Shown one piece after another: positions 44,399-52,785 of a stretch of DNA of 64,000 bases (positions are counted from its first letter, which is position 1; each line of letters starts with the position of its first letter). The stretch is taken from positions 1-64,000 of the forward strand of contig CAYVVG010000001.1 of the NCBI GenBank assembly GCA_964455285.1. Reading direction: 5' to 3'. The notes below the pieces were generated by a model, which saw nothing but the letters and a program-made list of their open reading frames with translations, was not told the DNA's origin and searched no databases. The DNA is from CAIVAT01 sp964455285 (GTDB lineage Bacteria; Bacteroidota; Bacteroidia; Bacteroidales; FEN-979). Both the position numbers and the translations under genes were made by a program.

Positions 44399-46534
44399 TC
44401 AGCCCGCCCTTTTTTCCCGGAAACGGAACAACATCATCGTCAGCACATTGAATGCGAGAAGAACAACGCCGCTCAGGACCAGTCCGGCGGCCGGAAGCAG
44501 GAAAAAGACTGTAATCATGGCCCCCGCGGCGGAGCCGAACAGGTCGGCGGAATAATTTCCTGACATGCGGTTCCGCAGGGATCCCTGCGAAACCGAGGTG
44601 GCCATCCGGAACTCCATCCCGACCAGGAAGGCCGGTATGAAGGCCGCCAGGGCGAAGCCTCCATACAGAATTTCCCTGGGAGGCCTGATGCTGTGCAGCA
44701 GGTTTATCGCGATGACAACGGCGAGGGCCACCGAACCCACGATCAGTTGAAGCCATCGGTAAATTTTCCGGTGATCCGACGGGTGAACCGGAAATGCCGA
44801 TCCCGCACCCGCCGCCAAACCGGCCATCATGATCATAATGATGATACCGATCATCCGGAACAGGTTTCCGCAAAGGACCTGAAAGCCGAAGATCAGGATC
44901 ACTTCGGTGGCGGCCAGGGTGAAGCCGCCGGAATACATGCCGGCGGTTACCGGGTTCAGGGTGGCCAGCGGAAGCACCATCAGGGCCAGGATCACCATCA
45001 GGGCTAAAGCGCTGCCCCCGCCGTGAAAGGAAAGCCACCACGCCTGCTGATACCAGACCAGGACCGGGCGCAGGTCACCGTTGACAATTCCGCTTTCCGG
45101 CGCCTGCTGCCGAAGAGGCCGCATCAGGCGTTCCGACCGTTCGCGGATCCCGGCCGTGTCGAGATAATAAACGTTCACATAACGGGTGACCATGCCCCGC
45201 TGTTCCACCCGAACGGGAACATCGACCGAAAGCGGCCGGGTAGAAGCCAGGAAAAAGTTCCGCTGGCCTGGAAAGACCAGGATGTGGGGAAAATGGAGCT
45301 GCAGGGTATTCCATAATACCCGGTGCATCCTGCCCGCCTTGTCGCTGATGTAGTCGGAACCGGTGGGAAGGCTCCACGATGCCACCGCGCCCGGGTTCAT
45401 AACAGCTGCCAGTTCCTTCACGAATTCATCGGTGTAATAGCGGTTTAGTTGCAGCGATGTGGGTGGCGGCAGATTGATCAGAACCACATCGTATTTATTC
45501 CGCGTCTGCCCGATAAAGGTCCGGGCATCGATGCCATGGATCACGACCCGGGCATCGCGGAGCCGCGGGAAGTATCGCCGGATCATGCCAACCAGGGCGG
45601 GATCCGTCTCCACGTAATCTACCTGTGCACCCGGGTAACGCAGGATCTCGTCAACGGTACCCTGGCATCCCCCGGATAAAAGCAGCACCGATTTCGGTTC
45701 CGGATGCTGCAGCATGGCATAATGGACTATCTCCTCGCTGGCGATTTCGTTTCCCGAAGAGAACAACAACACCCCGTTGCTGAAAAAATTAAGTTGTCCG
45801 TAACTCTTTGTCATGACCACCCTCCCCAGCGGTGTCTCGCTTTCGGCCGCTACCTGCTGACCGGGAAAAAGCCCGGCATCAGCGGTGATCCGGGTTGCGG
45901 CAATGAGGGCCAGGAGCGTCAGCGGCATGGCAACCGCGGTAAAGGTCATCATCCGGCGAAGTCCCGTGGCGTAAAGGACATAGGCCATGACCGGCGCCAG
46001 GTACAAAAAAACCATGATGGGGATGCCCTGACCGGGACCAACGAGCGGGATCAGCAAAAAATTGACCAGGGCGCCCGACGCCAGGCTACCTGCAGCCTCC
46101 CATGCATAGGCTCTTCCCGGCGATGCCCCGGGTACATCCGCACTGAGCCGGGTGAACAGGAAACCCGACAGCAGGCAGAACGGCAACTGGAGGACCGTTG
46201 CGGCGGCCAGTACATGCAAGGGGGCGGCCATTCCTCCCGCAGGTACCAGCAGTACTTTCATGACCCCCACAGCCGGGATCATCAGCGGGGGTAACCATCC
46301 GGCCAGCATGAGAAGGGCAGCCTCCCGGAGCGGGCGAGGAGTCGTGGCGGCCACGAAACGCGCAAGGAGAGATCCGGTTCCGGTGAAGAGCATCCAGACC
46401 GCCAGAACCATCCCGGTCATCAGCTCGTTGTCGCTGAAAACCATCATGAATTCGCGCACCAGGTACACCTGGGTCCCGATGGACAGGAATCCGAGAGCGA
46501 ACAATCCTGTCCGGGTTGCAACCTTCGTGCTCAT
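44399..46534 (-). CDS. Polytopic membrane protein with spermidine-synthase-like domain
   Basis: A 711-residue protein of the fused MFS/spermidine-synthase type. Several hydrophobic helices fill residues 1-225 and again about 490-705. Between them lies a SAM-type Rossmann domain (VLLLSGGCQGTVDEIL, VDYVETDPALVGMI, HGIDARTFI, YDVVLINLPPPTSLQLNRYY). True spermidine synthases have GGGDG and DLxDP; both are changed (GGCQG, NLPPP), so polyamine synthesis is doubtful. It sits between the radical SAM gene and the Memo-AMMECR1 gene, suggesting that it belongs to that system. Its promoter overlaps that of the divergent Memo gene. Confidence 0.8.
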   Translation of the reverse strand: MSTKVATRTGLFALGFLSIGTQVYLVREFMMVFSDNELMTGMVLAVWMLFTGTGSLLARFVAATTPRPLREAALLMLAGWLPPLMIPAVGVMKVLLVPAGGMAAPLHVLAAATVLQLPFCLLSGFLFTRLSADVPGASPGRAYAWEAAGSLASGALVNFLLIPLVGPGQGIPIMVFLYLAPVMAYVLYATGLRRMMTFTAVAMPLTLLALIAATRITADAGLFPGQQVAAESETPLGRVVMTKSYGQLNFFSNGVLLFSSGNEIASEEIVHYAMLQHPEPKSVLLLSGGCQGTVDEILRYPGAQVDYVETDPALVGMIRRYFPRLRDARVVIHGIDARTFIGQTRNKYDVVLINLPPPTSLQLNRYYTDEFVKELAAVMNPGAVASWSLPTGSDYISDKAGRMHRVLWNTLQLHFPHILVFPGQRNFFLASTRPLSVDVPVRVEQRGMVTRYVNVYYLDTAGIRERSERLMRPLRQQAPESGIVNGDLRPVLVWYQQAWWLSFHGGGSALALMVILALMVLPLATLNPVTAGMYSGGFTLAATEVILIFGFQVLCGNLFRMIGIIIMIMMAGLAAGAGSAFPVHPSDHRKIYRWLQLIVGSVALAVVIAINLLHSIRPPREILYGGFALAAFIPAFLVGMEFRMATSVSQGSLRNRMSGNYSADLFGSAAGAMITVFFLLPAAGLVLSGVVLLAFNVLTMMLFRFREKRAG

Positions 46535-46538
46535 TTCG

Positions 46539-46546
46539 TACCTTTA
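46539..46546 (+). promoter_or_regulatory. -7 promoter box of the Memo-AMMECR1 gene
   Basis: TACCTTTA followed by CA, one base off consensus, 28 bp before the ATG at 46575. It lies within the 5' leader of the divergent gene. Confidence 0.4.
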
Positions 46547-46557
46547 CATGGATTATT

Positions 46558-46565
46558 CAAAGGTA
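46558..46565 (-). promoter_or_regulatory. -7 promoter box of the spermidine-synthase-like membrane gene
   Basis: The minus strand reads TACCTTTG, 23 bp before the ATG at 46534. Only 11 bp separate it from the plus-strand box, and the two point toward each other. Confidence 0.5.
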
Positions 46566-46574
46566 ATAAAAACA

Positions 46575-48101
46575 ATGCGGCCACCTTTTACCAGCCTATT
46601 GATCATGGGATTGTTCTTTACCTCCAGCCAGGGGTGCTCCGCCCGGGAGAACCCCGATTCATCCGACCGGAAACCGGCTGTTGCCGGTCGCTTCTACCCG
46701 GCCGATCCCGGGGAACTCAGGAAAACCCTCGAAGGATTCTTTGCGGGCGCCAAACCCAGGATGCCCGGGCGGGTGGCGGCCCTGGTATGCCCCCACGCGG
46801 GATATGTCTTTTCGGGACAGGTGGCCGCAAGCGGCTACAACCAGGTCGATCCTACGCGGCAGTTCGAACATGTCTTTGTGATCGCCGCCAGCCACCAGGT
46901 CTCCTTCTCCGGCGCCTCCGTCTATGACCGGGGCGATTACCTGACCCCCCTGGGCAGGGTACCGGTCGACCGTGAACTGGCCGGGCAGCTTATCCGTGAC
47001 AGCGAAGTGTTCACATTCAGGCCCGAAGCCGATCGCACCGAACACAGTCTGGAGGTCCAGGTCCCCTTCCTTCAGTATCACCTGAAAGGTGGATTCAGAC
47101 TGGTACCTATCGTGCTGGGAACCCAGTCGGCAGAGACCTGCCGGCAAATCGCAAAGGCGCTGAAGCCCTGGTTCAACGAACGTAATCTCTTCATTTTCAG
47201 TACCGATTTTGCACACTATCCCTCCTATTCCGACGCCACGGCCGCCGACAAGGCTACCTGCGATGCCATTGCGGCAGGATCGGCCGATAAACTGATGGAT
47301 TTCCTCGGAAAATATGAAAAGAAGGAGGTGCCCAACCTCGTGACCAACCTGTGCGGATGGACAGCCGTGCTGGTGATGCTGGGGCTGGTTGGCGACGATC
47401 CCTCCCTGGAGATCCGCCCGGTCCATTACATGAATTCGGGCGACACGAGGTACGGCGACAAACAACAGGTTGTCGGATATTGGTCGCTGGCAGTAACCCG
47501 GCCGGAGGGCGCCAGCCCCGGTCAAGACACTTTCTCTCTTTCCCGCACCGATAAGGTTCAATTACTGGCTATCGCAAGGACCACCCTTGAATCGTGGCTC
47601 ACCGAACACAGGATCCCCGCTGATGACCCCGCGGCCTACCCGGCCTCCCTGTCAGTCAAGGCCGGCGCTTTCGTCACGCTGAAAGAACGTGGCGAACTGC
47701 GGGGATGCATCGGCCGATTCTCATCCGACATCCCGCTCTACCGCCTGATCCGTGAGATGGCGGTGGCCTCGGCAACGGAAGATTCCCGGTTTGAGCCGGT
47801 GCGACCGGAGGAGTTGAAAAAGATCGGGATCGAGATATCGGTGCTCACTCCCATGAAGCGGATCACCTCCCCCCGCGAGATCGTTCCCGGAAAGCACGGG
47901 ATCTACATCCGCAAAGGCTACCATTCGGGAACGTTCCTGCCGCAGGTCGCCACAGAAACGGGATGGACACTGGAAGAATTCCTGGGACATTGTGCCCGCG
48001 ACAAGGCCGGGATCGGCTGGGAAGGCTGGAAGGAAGCCGAACTGTTCACTTACGAGGCCCTGGTTTTCTCGGAAGATGAGATCACCTCAGGCACAGATTG
48101 A
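46575..48101 (+). CDS. amrB-amrA: Memo-AMMECR1 fusion lipoprotein (AmmeMemoRadiSam proteins B and A)
   Basis: A 508-residue lipoprotein (lipobox SQGC, Cys21). Residues 34-300 are a Memo domain: AVAGRFYPADP, LVCPHAGYVFSGQVA, FVIAASHQVSFSG, STDFAHYPSYSD and CGWTAV, with metal-type His and Cys residues kept. Residues 310-505 are an AMMECR1 domain: VKAGAFVTLKERGELRGCIG, AVASATEDSRFEPVRPEEL and TFLPQVATETGWTLEEFLGHC. Both domains are known in humans (MEMO1, AMMECR1) but not their shared bacterial task. The start at 46575 is preferred to 46548 because the promoter box abuts the latter. The 3' end overlaps addB by 20 bp. Confidence 0.88.
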   Translation: MRPPFTSLLIMGLFFTSSQGCSARENPDSSDRKPAVAGRFYPADPGELRKTLEGFFAGAKPRMPGRVAALVCPHAGYVFSGQVAASGYNQVDPTRQFEHVFVIAASHQVSFSGASVYDRGDYLTPLGRVPVDRELAGQLIRDSEVFTFRPEADRTEHSLEVQVPFLQYHLKGGFRLVPIVLGTQSAETCRQIAKALKPWFNERNLFIFSTDFAHYPSYSDATAADKATCDAIAAGSADKLMDFLGKYEKKEVPNLVTNLCGWTAVLVMLGLVGDDPSLEIRPVHYMNSGDTRYGDKQQVVGYWSLAVTRPEGASPGQDTFSLSRTDKVQLLAIARTTLESWLTEHRIPADDPAAYPASLSVKAGAFVTLKERGELRGCIGRFSSDIPLYRLIREMAVASATEDSRFEPVRPEELKKIGIEISVLTPMKRITSPREIVPGKHGIYIRKGYHSGTFLPQVATETGWTLEEFLGHCARDKAGIGWEGWKEAELFTYEALVFSEDEITSGTD

Positions 48102-50940
48102 CATAGGGACAGTACCTGCAGGCGTCGGTGTCGCTGGTCTGGGTAAAGGGTTGTGAAAGATCGAATATCTCGGTAAGAATGCCGGTGAGGATCTCCTCAA
48201 ATTGTTCCCCGGCAGACGGGTCCAGGCGGGCTGTGCCCTTCCCGGATCCTTCGCCGGGCACGGTCAGCGCGATAAACCCCTCACTCAGCCTTCTCAAAGG
48301 GATGATGCCCGCCGACATGGGCGCGAGTGTCCCTCGGACCCTGCCCAGCAGCCAGGCATACAGCATAAGCTGGAAACCCTCGTTATGGCCGATCCCCGAA
48401 CGCAACGCCTCCCAATCATCGATCCGCACATTCTTCTGCAATGCCGCCCCGGTCTTATAATCGATGATCCGGGTACTGCCGCCGGATTCATCCACCCGGT
48501 CGATGACACCTTTTATTCTGACATCCAGTGAATTACTCCCGGAACGGACTGGCAATGACGTCTCCAGGTATTTCTCCAGGTGCGTTACGGTCAGAGAGGG
48601 AGATGAAGTTGGCCGGCCGGATAACTCTGCCTTCTGATATCTCAGGAACCGTCGAACCATGAGGTCTGCCACACTCACCAGGAGCCGGTTCTTCCCGAAA
48701 CGGATATCGCCTCCCCTGAACTTCTTCCCGAACGCGCGCGTTACCGCTCCGGCCGAGATCTTCTCCATCTCATCCAAATCCCCGGGCGATAACGGATGAT
48801 TGAGCGTGGGAAGGAAGAGCCGGTTCAGAACTTCGTGCACGGCGGTTCCCAGCACCGCCGGATCAATGGTGTCGTCCGTTTCCTCGGGTTCGCGGATGCC
48901 GGCAACTTCAGCGTAATAAAACTTCAGCGGACAATTCCGGTATGCATTCAACGAACTGGCAGAGAGACCGGAGGATGCCTTTTTCCCGAGCAGGGAGGCC
49001 ACCTCAGCCGTTTTCGCGACCGTCACCTCACGTCCGGCAGATCCGGCCGGAAGCGAGGGTGCAAGCACCGACTCGCGGATGGACACTTTCGGGTTGCGAC
49101 CGCGCAGTTCGGCGGTGATCTGCCGGATAAAGCGGCTTGGTTCCCCTCCTCCCAGCTGGTCCGGTTCCGTGTTGTACAGGATCCATATCCTGCCGGCCCT
49201 CTGGATCAGCCTGTAGAAATGGTACGCGTACACCGAATCCTTGTGCCGGTAGGTCGGGAGTCCGAAATCCCGCTTGATGTCGAAAGGGATGAAGGATGCG
49301 TGGGCCTTGGCAGCCGGCAGGATCCCTTCGTTGCACGAGAGCAGGATCACATGGTCGAAGTCCAGAGCCCGTGTTTCGAGCATCCCCATCAGCTGAACGC
49401 CATGTAACGGTTCACCGGAAAAAGGAAGGGTGGTGGCGGCAACGGCTTGCCTGTAAAGCTCATAGAGGGCCGGGATCCCTGTGCCGGAGGGGAGGACGGT
49501 TATCAGGTTGCCGATCTGGTGCAACAGGCAGGAAAAAGCATAGAGATATTCGAGATCAAAGGTGCCGACCCCGGAGGAGCGGATGGAGACGATCACCGAC
49601 TTGAGGCATGCGATCACATCGGCAGCGTCGGACCATGGTTTAAATATCGCTTCCATGCACTCAGGAGAGTGAGTGAAGAGATCCCGGGAGTTTCCGTCAA
49701 GGTCGGACAGGCCCAGAAAGGTTTTCCGGCCCATTCTGACTCGGTCCATAAGAGACTCCTGCCAGGAATGCCCCCCGGGGCCTGTTGCAACCATTTGCCT
49801 GACATAGGGATGCTGAAGCAGTTTCAGCACATCCTTGTAATAATATACTGCCTTGTTACCCGGCTCCGGTTTCATAAACCTGGATTGCCGGAGATGCATG
49901 CGGAAGATGATCTCGAAAAGTCCGGCAACCGGTGTCTGGTTCAACGCCCATCCGGCTGTAATGTTCAGAGCCTCAACACCGGGAGGGATCGAATTCAGCA
50001 AAGGCATCAGCAGCGACTCATCGAGCAGCACCACTGCAGTTTTCTCATTCGCCATCCCCTGCTCTGCAAGTCCGGCCAGAAGTCGGCCGCACATCTTAAC
50101 CATGCCGACCGGGTCGGGTGAGCCGATGATTTCGATCTCTTTAGCCTCGTTTGACAGATCATCGGATATCCACCGGGGTTCCCTGACCGGCCACTTACGC
50201 ATCCATGAACGCAGAAAATCACCGGACTCCTGGTGTTCATCGTTAATATAGTAGCGGTCCATATCCCATAACAGGGTGGCTTTCCCCTTGTCCCGCAAGT
50301 TTCCGATGATCATCTCCTCAGCCCGGGTGAGGGCATTGAACCCGGCGAATATTACATGACGCCAGGGAAGTGCTTCGGCCACTTTCGCGGATTTTTCTGC
50401 TGCCACACGGTACGCGAGTCCCTGCCCGACCGTGCCGTTTTCCTTCATCCGGCCGGTCAGCGCCCGGTAATAGCGCAGCATGGAACGATAGAATTCGAGA
50501 TAGCTCTTTTCAAAATCGGTCAGGGCCCTGCCATCGGGATTCCAGACGCTGATCGCCCGCGCCTCGGTCAATGTCGTGAACAGCAATTCCGGATCGGCGA
50601 GGTACCGGTCCACTTCATCGAAATCGCTCAGCAACTGGGGACCCCATCTCAGGAATTCTTCAAACGTCTGGGCTTTAACACCTTCCGATTCGCGATATAC
50701 CTCGAACAATCCGAGAAGGAGAGCAAGGGGACTCGCTTCCTGCAAACCGCTGATCCATCGGGCGAAGTCTTCAATCGAATAAATCGTTGGCGACCAGGTT
50801 GTTTTTGCGGCTTCTTCGGCCAGGAATTTCCTCAGGAACACTCCCGCCCTCCGGTTTGGCAGTACGACACATACTTCCGACAGGTTATCGGGAAAGGTTT
50901 CGACGAGATGCCGGGCGGTGCGGCGGAGAAATGGTATCAT
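48082..50940 (-). CDS. addB: AddB-type helicase-nuclease subunit
   Basis: A 952-residue protein of the Bacteroidota AddB group. The N-terminus holds VCVVLPNRRAGVFLRKFL, a degenerate helicase-like motif; further marks are QLMGMLETRALDFDHVILLSCNEGILP and a C-terminal PD-(D/E)XK nuclease with KGVIDRVDES ... RIIDYKTG. The Fe-S cysteines typical of the family end the protein (CRYCPYVNLC, with a partner at NCPLKFYY). AddAB resects double-strand breaks for recombination. A promoter box lies at 50960-50967. Its partner addA is found 3.4 kb upstream on the same strand. Confidence 0.88.
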   Translation of the reverse strand: MIPFLRRTARHLVETFPDNLSEVCVVLPNRRAGVFLRKFLAEEAAKTTWSPTIYSIEDFARWISGLQEASPLALLLGLFEVYRESEGVKAQTFEEFLRWGPQLLSDFDEVDRYLADPELLFTTLTEARAISVWNPDGRALTDFEKSYLEFYRSMLRYYRALTGRMKENGTVGQGLAYRVAAEKSAKVAEALPWRHVIFAGFNALTRAEEMIIGNLRDKGKATLLWDMDRYYINDEHQESGDFLRSWMRKWPVREPRWISDDLSNEAKEIEIIGSPDPVGMVKMCGRLLAGLAEQGMANEKTAVVLLDESLLMPLLNSIPPGVEALNITAGWALNQTPVAGLFEIIFRMHLRQSRFMKPEPGNKAVYYYKDVLKLLQHPYVRQMVATGPGGHSWQESLMDRVRMGRKTFLGLSDLDGNSRDLFTHSPECMEAIFKPWSDAADVIACLKSVIVSIRSSGVGTFDLEYLYAFSCLLHQIGNLITVLPSGTGIPALYELYRQAVAATTLPFSGEPLHGVQLMGMLETRALDFDHVILLSCNEGILPAAKAHASFIPFDIKRDFGLPTYRHKDSVYAYHFYRLIQRAGRIWILYNTEPDQLGGGEPSRFIRQITAELRGRNPKVSIRESVLAPSLPAGSAGREVTVAKTAEVASLLGKKASSGLSASSLNAYRNCPLKFYYAEVAGIREPEETDDTIDPAVLGTAVHEVLNRLFLPTLNHPLSPGDLDEMEKISAGAVTRAFGKKFRGGDIRFGKNRLLVSVADLMVRRFLRYQKAELSGRPTSSPSLTVTHLEKYLETSLPVRSGSNSLDVRIKGVIDRVDESGGSTRIIDYKTGAALQKNVRIDDWEALRSGIGHNEGFQLMLYAWLLGRVRGTLAPMSAGIIPLRRLSEGFIALTVPGEGSGKGTARLDPSAGEQFEEILTGILTEIFDLSQPFTQTSDTDACRYCPYVNLCLR

Positions 50941-50959
50941 CCAGGCAGGTGGTGTTCCG

Positions 50960-50967
50960 CAAATTTA
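50960..50967 (-). promoter_or_regulatory. -7 promoter box of addB
   Basis: The minus strand reads TAAATTTG followed by CG, 19 bp before the addB ATG. Confidence 0.5.
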
Positions 50968-50985
50968 GCGATAAAGATGTTTCTT

Positions 50986-50993
50986 TACCTTTG
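50986..50993 (+). promoter_or_regulatory. -7 promoter box of the old-yellow-enzyme gene
   Basis: TACCTTTG followed by CC, an exact match 21 bp before the ATG at 51015. It excludes a longer frame that would begin inside addB. Confidence 0.55.
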
Positions 50994-51014
50994 CCTCCGC
51001 ATATTCACTTCATC

Positions 51015-52070
51015 ATGGATTCACTCTTCAAGGAATACCAGCTGAAAAACCATACGGTACGCAACCGGATCGTTTTCCCTCCCGTGGTATGTTTCCGGTA
51101 TGCCGGCGACGACGGCCTGGTGACGGAGCGTAACGTGGCACATTACCGCGAGATTGCGGAAGGGGGTTCCGGGATCGTCATCACCGAAGCCACTGCTGTC
51201 ATGAAAGAGGGCAGGCTGGCTCCTTTCCAGCTTGGGATATGGTCGGATGACCATATTGCCGGGATGAGCCGGATCGCCTCGGAGGTCAAGCAGGCGGGAG
51301 CCCTTTCCCTGCTTCAGATCCATCATGCGGGATGGCTGACCAGCGACAAGGTCTCGGAGGTTGCCAGGGGGCCTTCGGCCGATCCGGCCAATCCCCGCAC
51401 GACTGCCCTGTTACCGGAGGAGATCCCGGCTATTGAATCGGCCTTCATTGCCGCAGCTGTCAGAGCCCGGGATGCAGGTTTTCAAGGGGTTGAACTTCAC
51501 GGTGCACACGGGTACCTGCTCAATCAGTTTGCCTCCCGTCACTACAACCAGCGAACGGATATTTACGGGGTCACCGCGGAGGGATGCCTGACACTGGCGA
51601 CCCGCATCATTCGCGGTATCCGGGGCGAATGCGGCGAAGAGTTCATCATCGGTTACAGGATGGGAGCGAATACCCCTACGCTCGACGACGGCATCGCCGC
51701 AGCCCGGCATCTGGAAGCGCATGGCATTGATATTCTGCATGTTTCGCATGGCGGAAACTTGCTTAACCTGCCCCGTACCCCGCAGGATTTCGAGTTCAAC
51801 TGGATCGTTTACAGCGGAGTAAAGATCCGGGAGCAGGTGTCCCTGCCGGTCATCGCCGTTAATGAGATCCGGACACCGGAGCGGGCGGAATCACTCCTGG
51901 CCGGGAATCTGGTCGATTTCGTAGCCCTGGGCCGCCCCCAGCTGGCCGATCCAAAGTGGGTATATCATGTTAAAAATCAAATACCTGTTCAATCCTGTTT
52001 CAACTGTCGCCCGAAGTGCCGCTGGTACGAAGACAGTACCCTGTGCCCCGCCCGGTCAAGGAAGAGATAG
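51015..52070 (+). CDS. Old-yellow-enzyme family NADH:flavin oxidoreductase with orphan Cys cluster
   Basis: A 351-residue FMN TIM-barrel protein. VRNRIVFPPVVCFR, GIVITEATAV, LLQIHHAGW, FQGVELHGAHGYLLNQFASRHYNQRTDIYG, GYRMGANTP and VDFVALGRPQLADPKWV are classical. The end, SCFNCRPKCRWYEDSTLC, is a C-x2-C-x3-C-x8-C set resembling the [4Fe-4S] site of 2,4-dienoyl-CoA reductase and BaiCD enzymes, but the FAD/NAD domain that normally follows is missing; the stop comes six codons later. It may thus take electrons from a separate partner. Convergent with the MurU-like gene (7-bp gap). Confidence 0.82.
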   Translation: MDSLFKEYQLKNHTVRNRIVFPPVVCFRYAGDDGLVTERNVAHYREIAEGGSGIVITEATAVMKEGRLAPFQLGIWSDDHIAGMSRIASEVKQAGALSLLQIHHAGWLTSDKVSEVARGPSADPANPRTTALLPEEIPAIESAFIAAAVRARDAGFQGVELHGAHGYLLNQFASRHYNQRTDIYGVTAEGCLTLATRIIRGIRGECGEEFIIGYRMGANTPTLDDGIAAARHLEAHGIDILHVSHGGNLLNLPRTPQDFEFNWIVYSGVKIREQVSLPVIAVNEIRTPERAESLLAGNLVDFVALGRPQLADPKWVYHVKNQIPVQSCFNCRPKCRWYEDSTLCPARSRKR

Positions 52071-52077
52071 TGAACCA

Positions 52078-52785
52078 TCACGCCGGTTTGAACTTACCGA
52101 CGTCCTCCCATGTTTTTCCGTCGTCCATGAAGCCGGCCACAAAATGGTTGCGTGAAAGCCTGACGTATAAATCAACCACGGAGAAGCGGCCCTCCTCGGT
52201 GATGAGGGGGAAAAGGGCCGGATCAATGACCTGTATTCCACTGTATGCCAGTAATCTATAGGAATCCGAAGGACGTGTTTCGATGCGTTCCCCGGTTTTC
52301 AGGTTGCACCATCCGCTGAGACGCAGGGTTCGATCGAAGAGGAAGTACCGGGAGGTGGAACGCTCTCTCACGGCCAGGGTCACCAGCGCATGGTGATCGG
52401 CATGGTACCGGGTCATCCGGACCAGGTCGAGGTCGGAAAGAATGTCCACATTCCGGATGATGGCCGAACCTGTGTCACGGAAGAACCAGGAGGCCTTTTT
52501 CAACCCGCCACCGGTCTCAAGCAAGGCCCCGGTCTCATCCGAGACGGTGAGGTCTAGCCCGAAATTATTATTTAAGTAAAGATATTCAAGTATCTGTTCA
52601 GCAAAGTGATGCACGTTGATAATAATTTCCGTGATCCCTGCCGAAGCGAGGTGTTCGATGGCATGCCGGAGGAGAGGTTTTCCACTCACCGGGTATAGGG
52701 CTTTGGGGTGCGTTTCGGTGAAGGGCTTCAACCGTGTGCCCAGTCCGGCCGCCAGGATCATTCCTTTTACAGTTGGGGTCGTCAT
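52078..52785 (-). CDS. MurU-like sugar-1-phosphate nucleotidyltransferase
   Basis: A 235-residue nucleotidyltransferase: GMILAAGLGTRLKPFTETHPKAL is the nucleotide-binding loop, then NVHHFAEQ, SDETGALLETGGGLKKA and NVDILSDLDL with the metal-binding Asp. MurU converts MurNAc-1-phosphate to UDP-MurNAc in peptidoglycan recycling. Assignment over other sugar nucleotidyltransferases rests on its four-base overlap with the kinase gene upstream. Confidence 0.8.
   Translation of the reverse strand: MTTPTVKGMILAAGLGTRLKPFTETHPKALYPVSGKPLLRHAIEHLASAGITEIIINVHHFAEQILEYLYLNNNFGLDLTVSDETGALLETGGGLKKASWFFRDTGSAIIRNVDILSDLDLVRMTRYHADHHALVTLAVRERSTSRYFLFDRTLRLSGWCNLKTGERIETRPSDSYRLLAYSGIQVIDPALFPLITEEGRFSVVDLYVRLSRNHFVAGFMDDGKTWEDVGKFKPA

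Noticed and set aside
44322..45041. Long upstream extension of the radical SAM gene frame
   Set aside because: The added 240 residues are low-complexity Arg/Gly/Pro text antisense-like to nothing and overlap the membrane protein gene on the same strand in another frame; the Tat-like signal and promoter box fix the start at 44321.
46152..46574. Upstream extension of the Memo-AMMECR1 frame
   Set aside because: It runs opposite the membrane protein gene and lacks protein character. A lipoprotein signal starts at 46575 just behind a promoter box.
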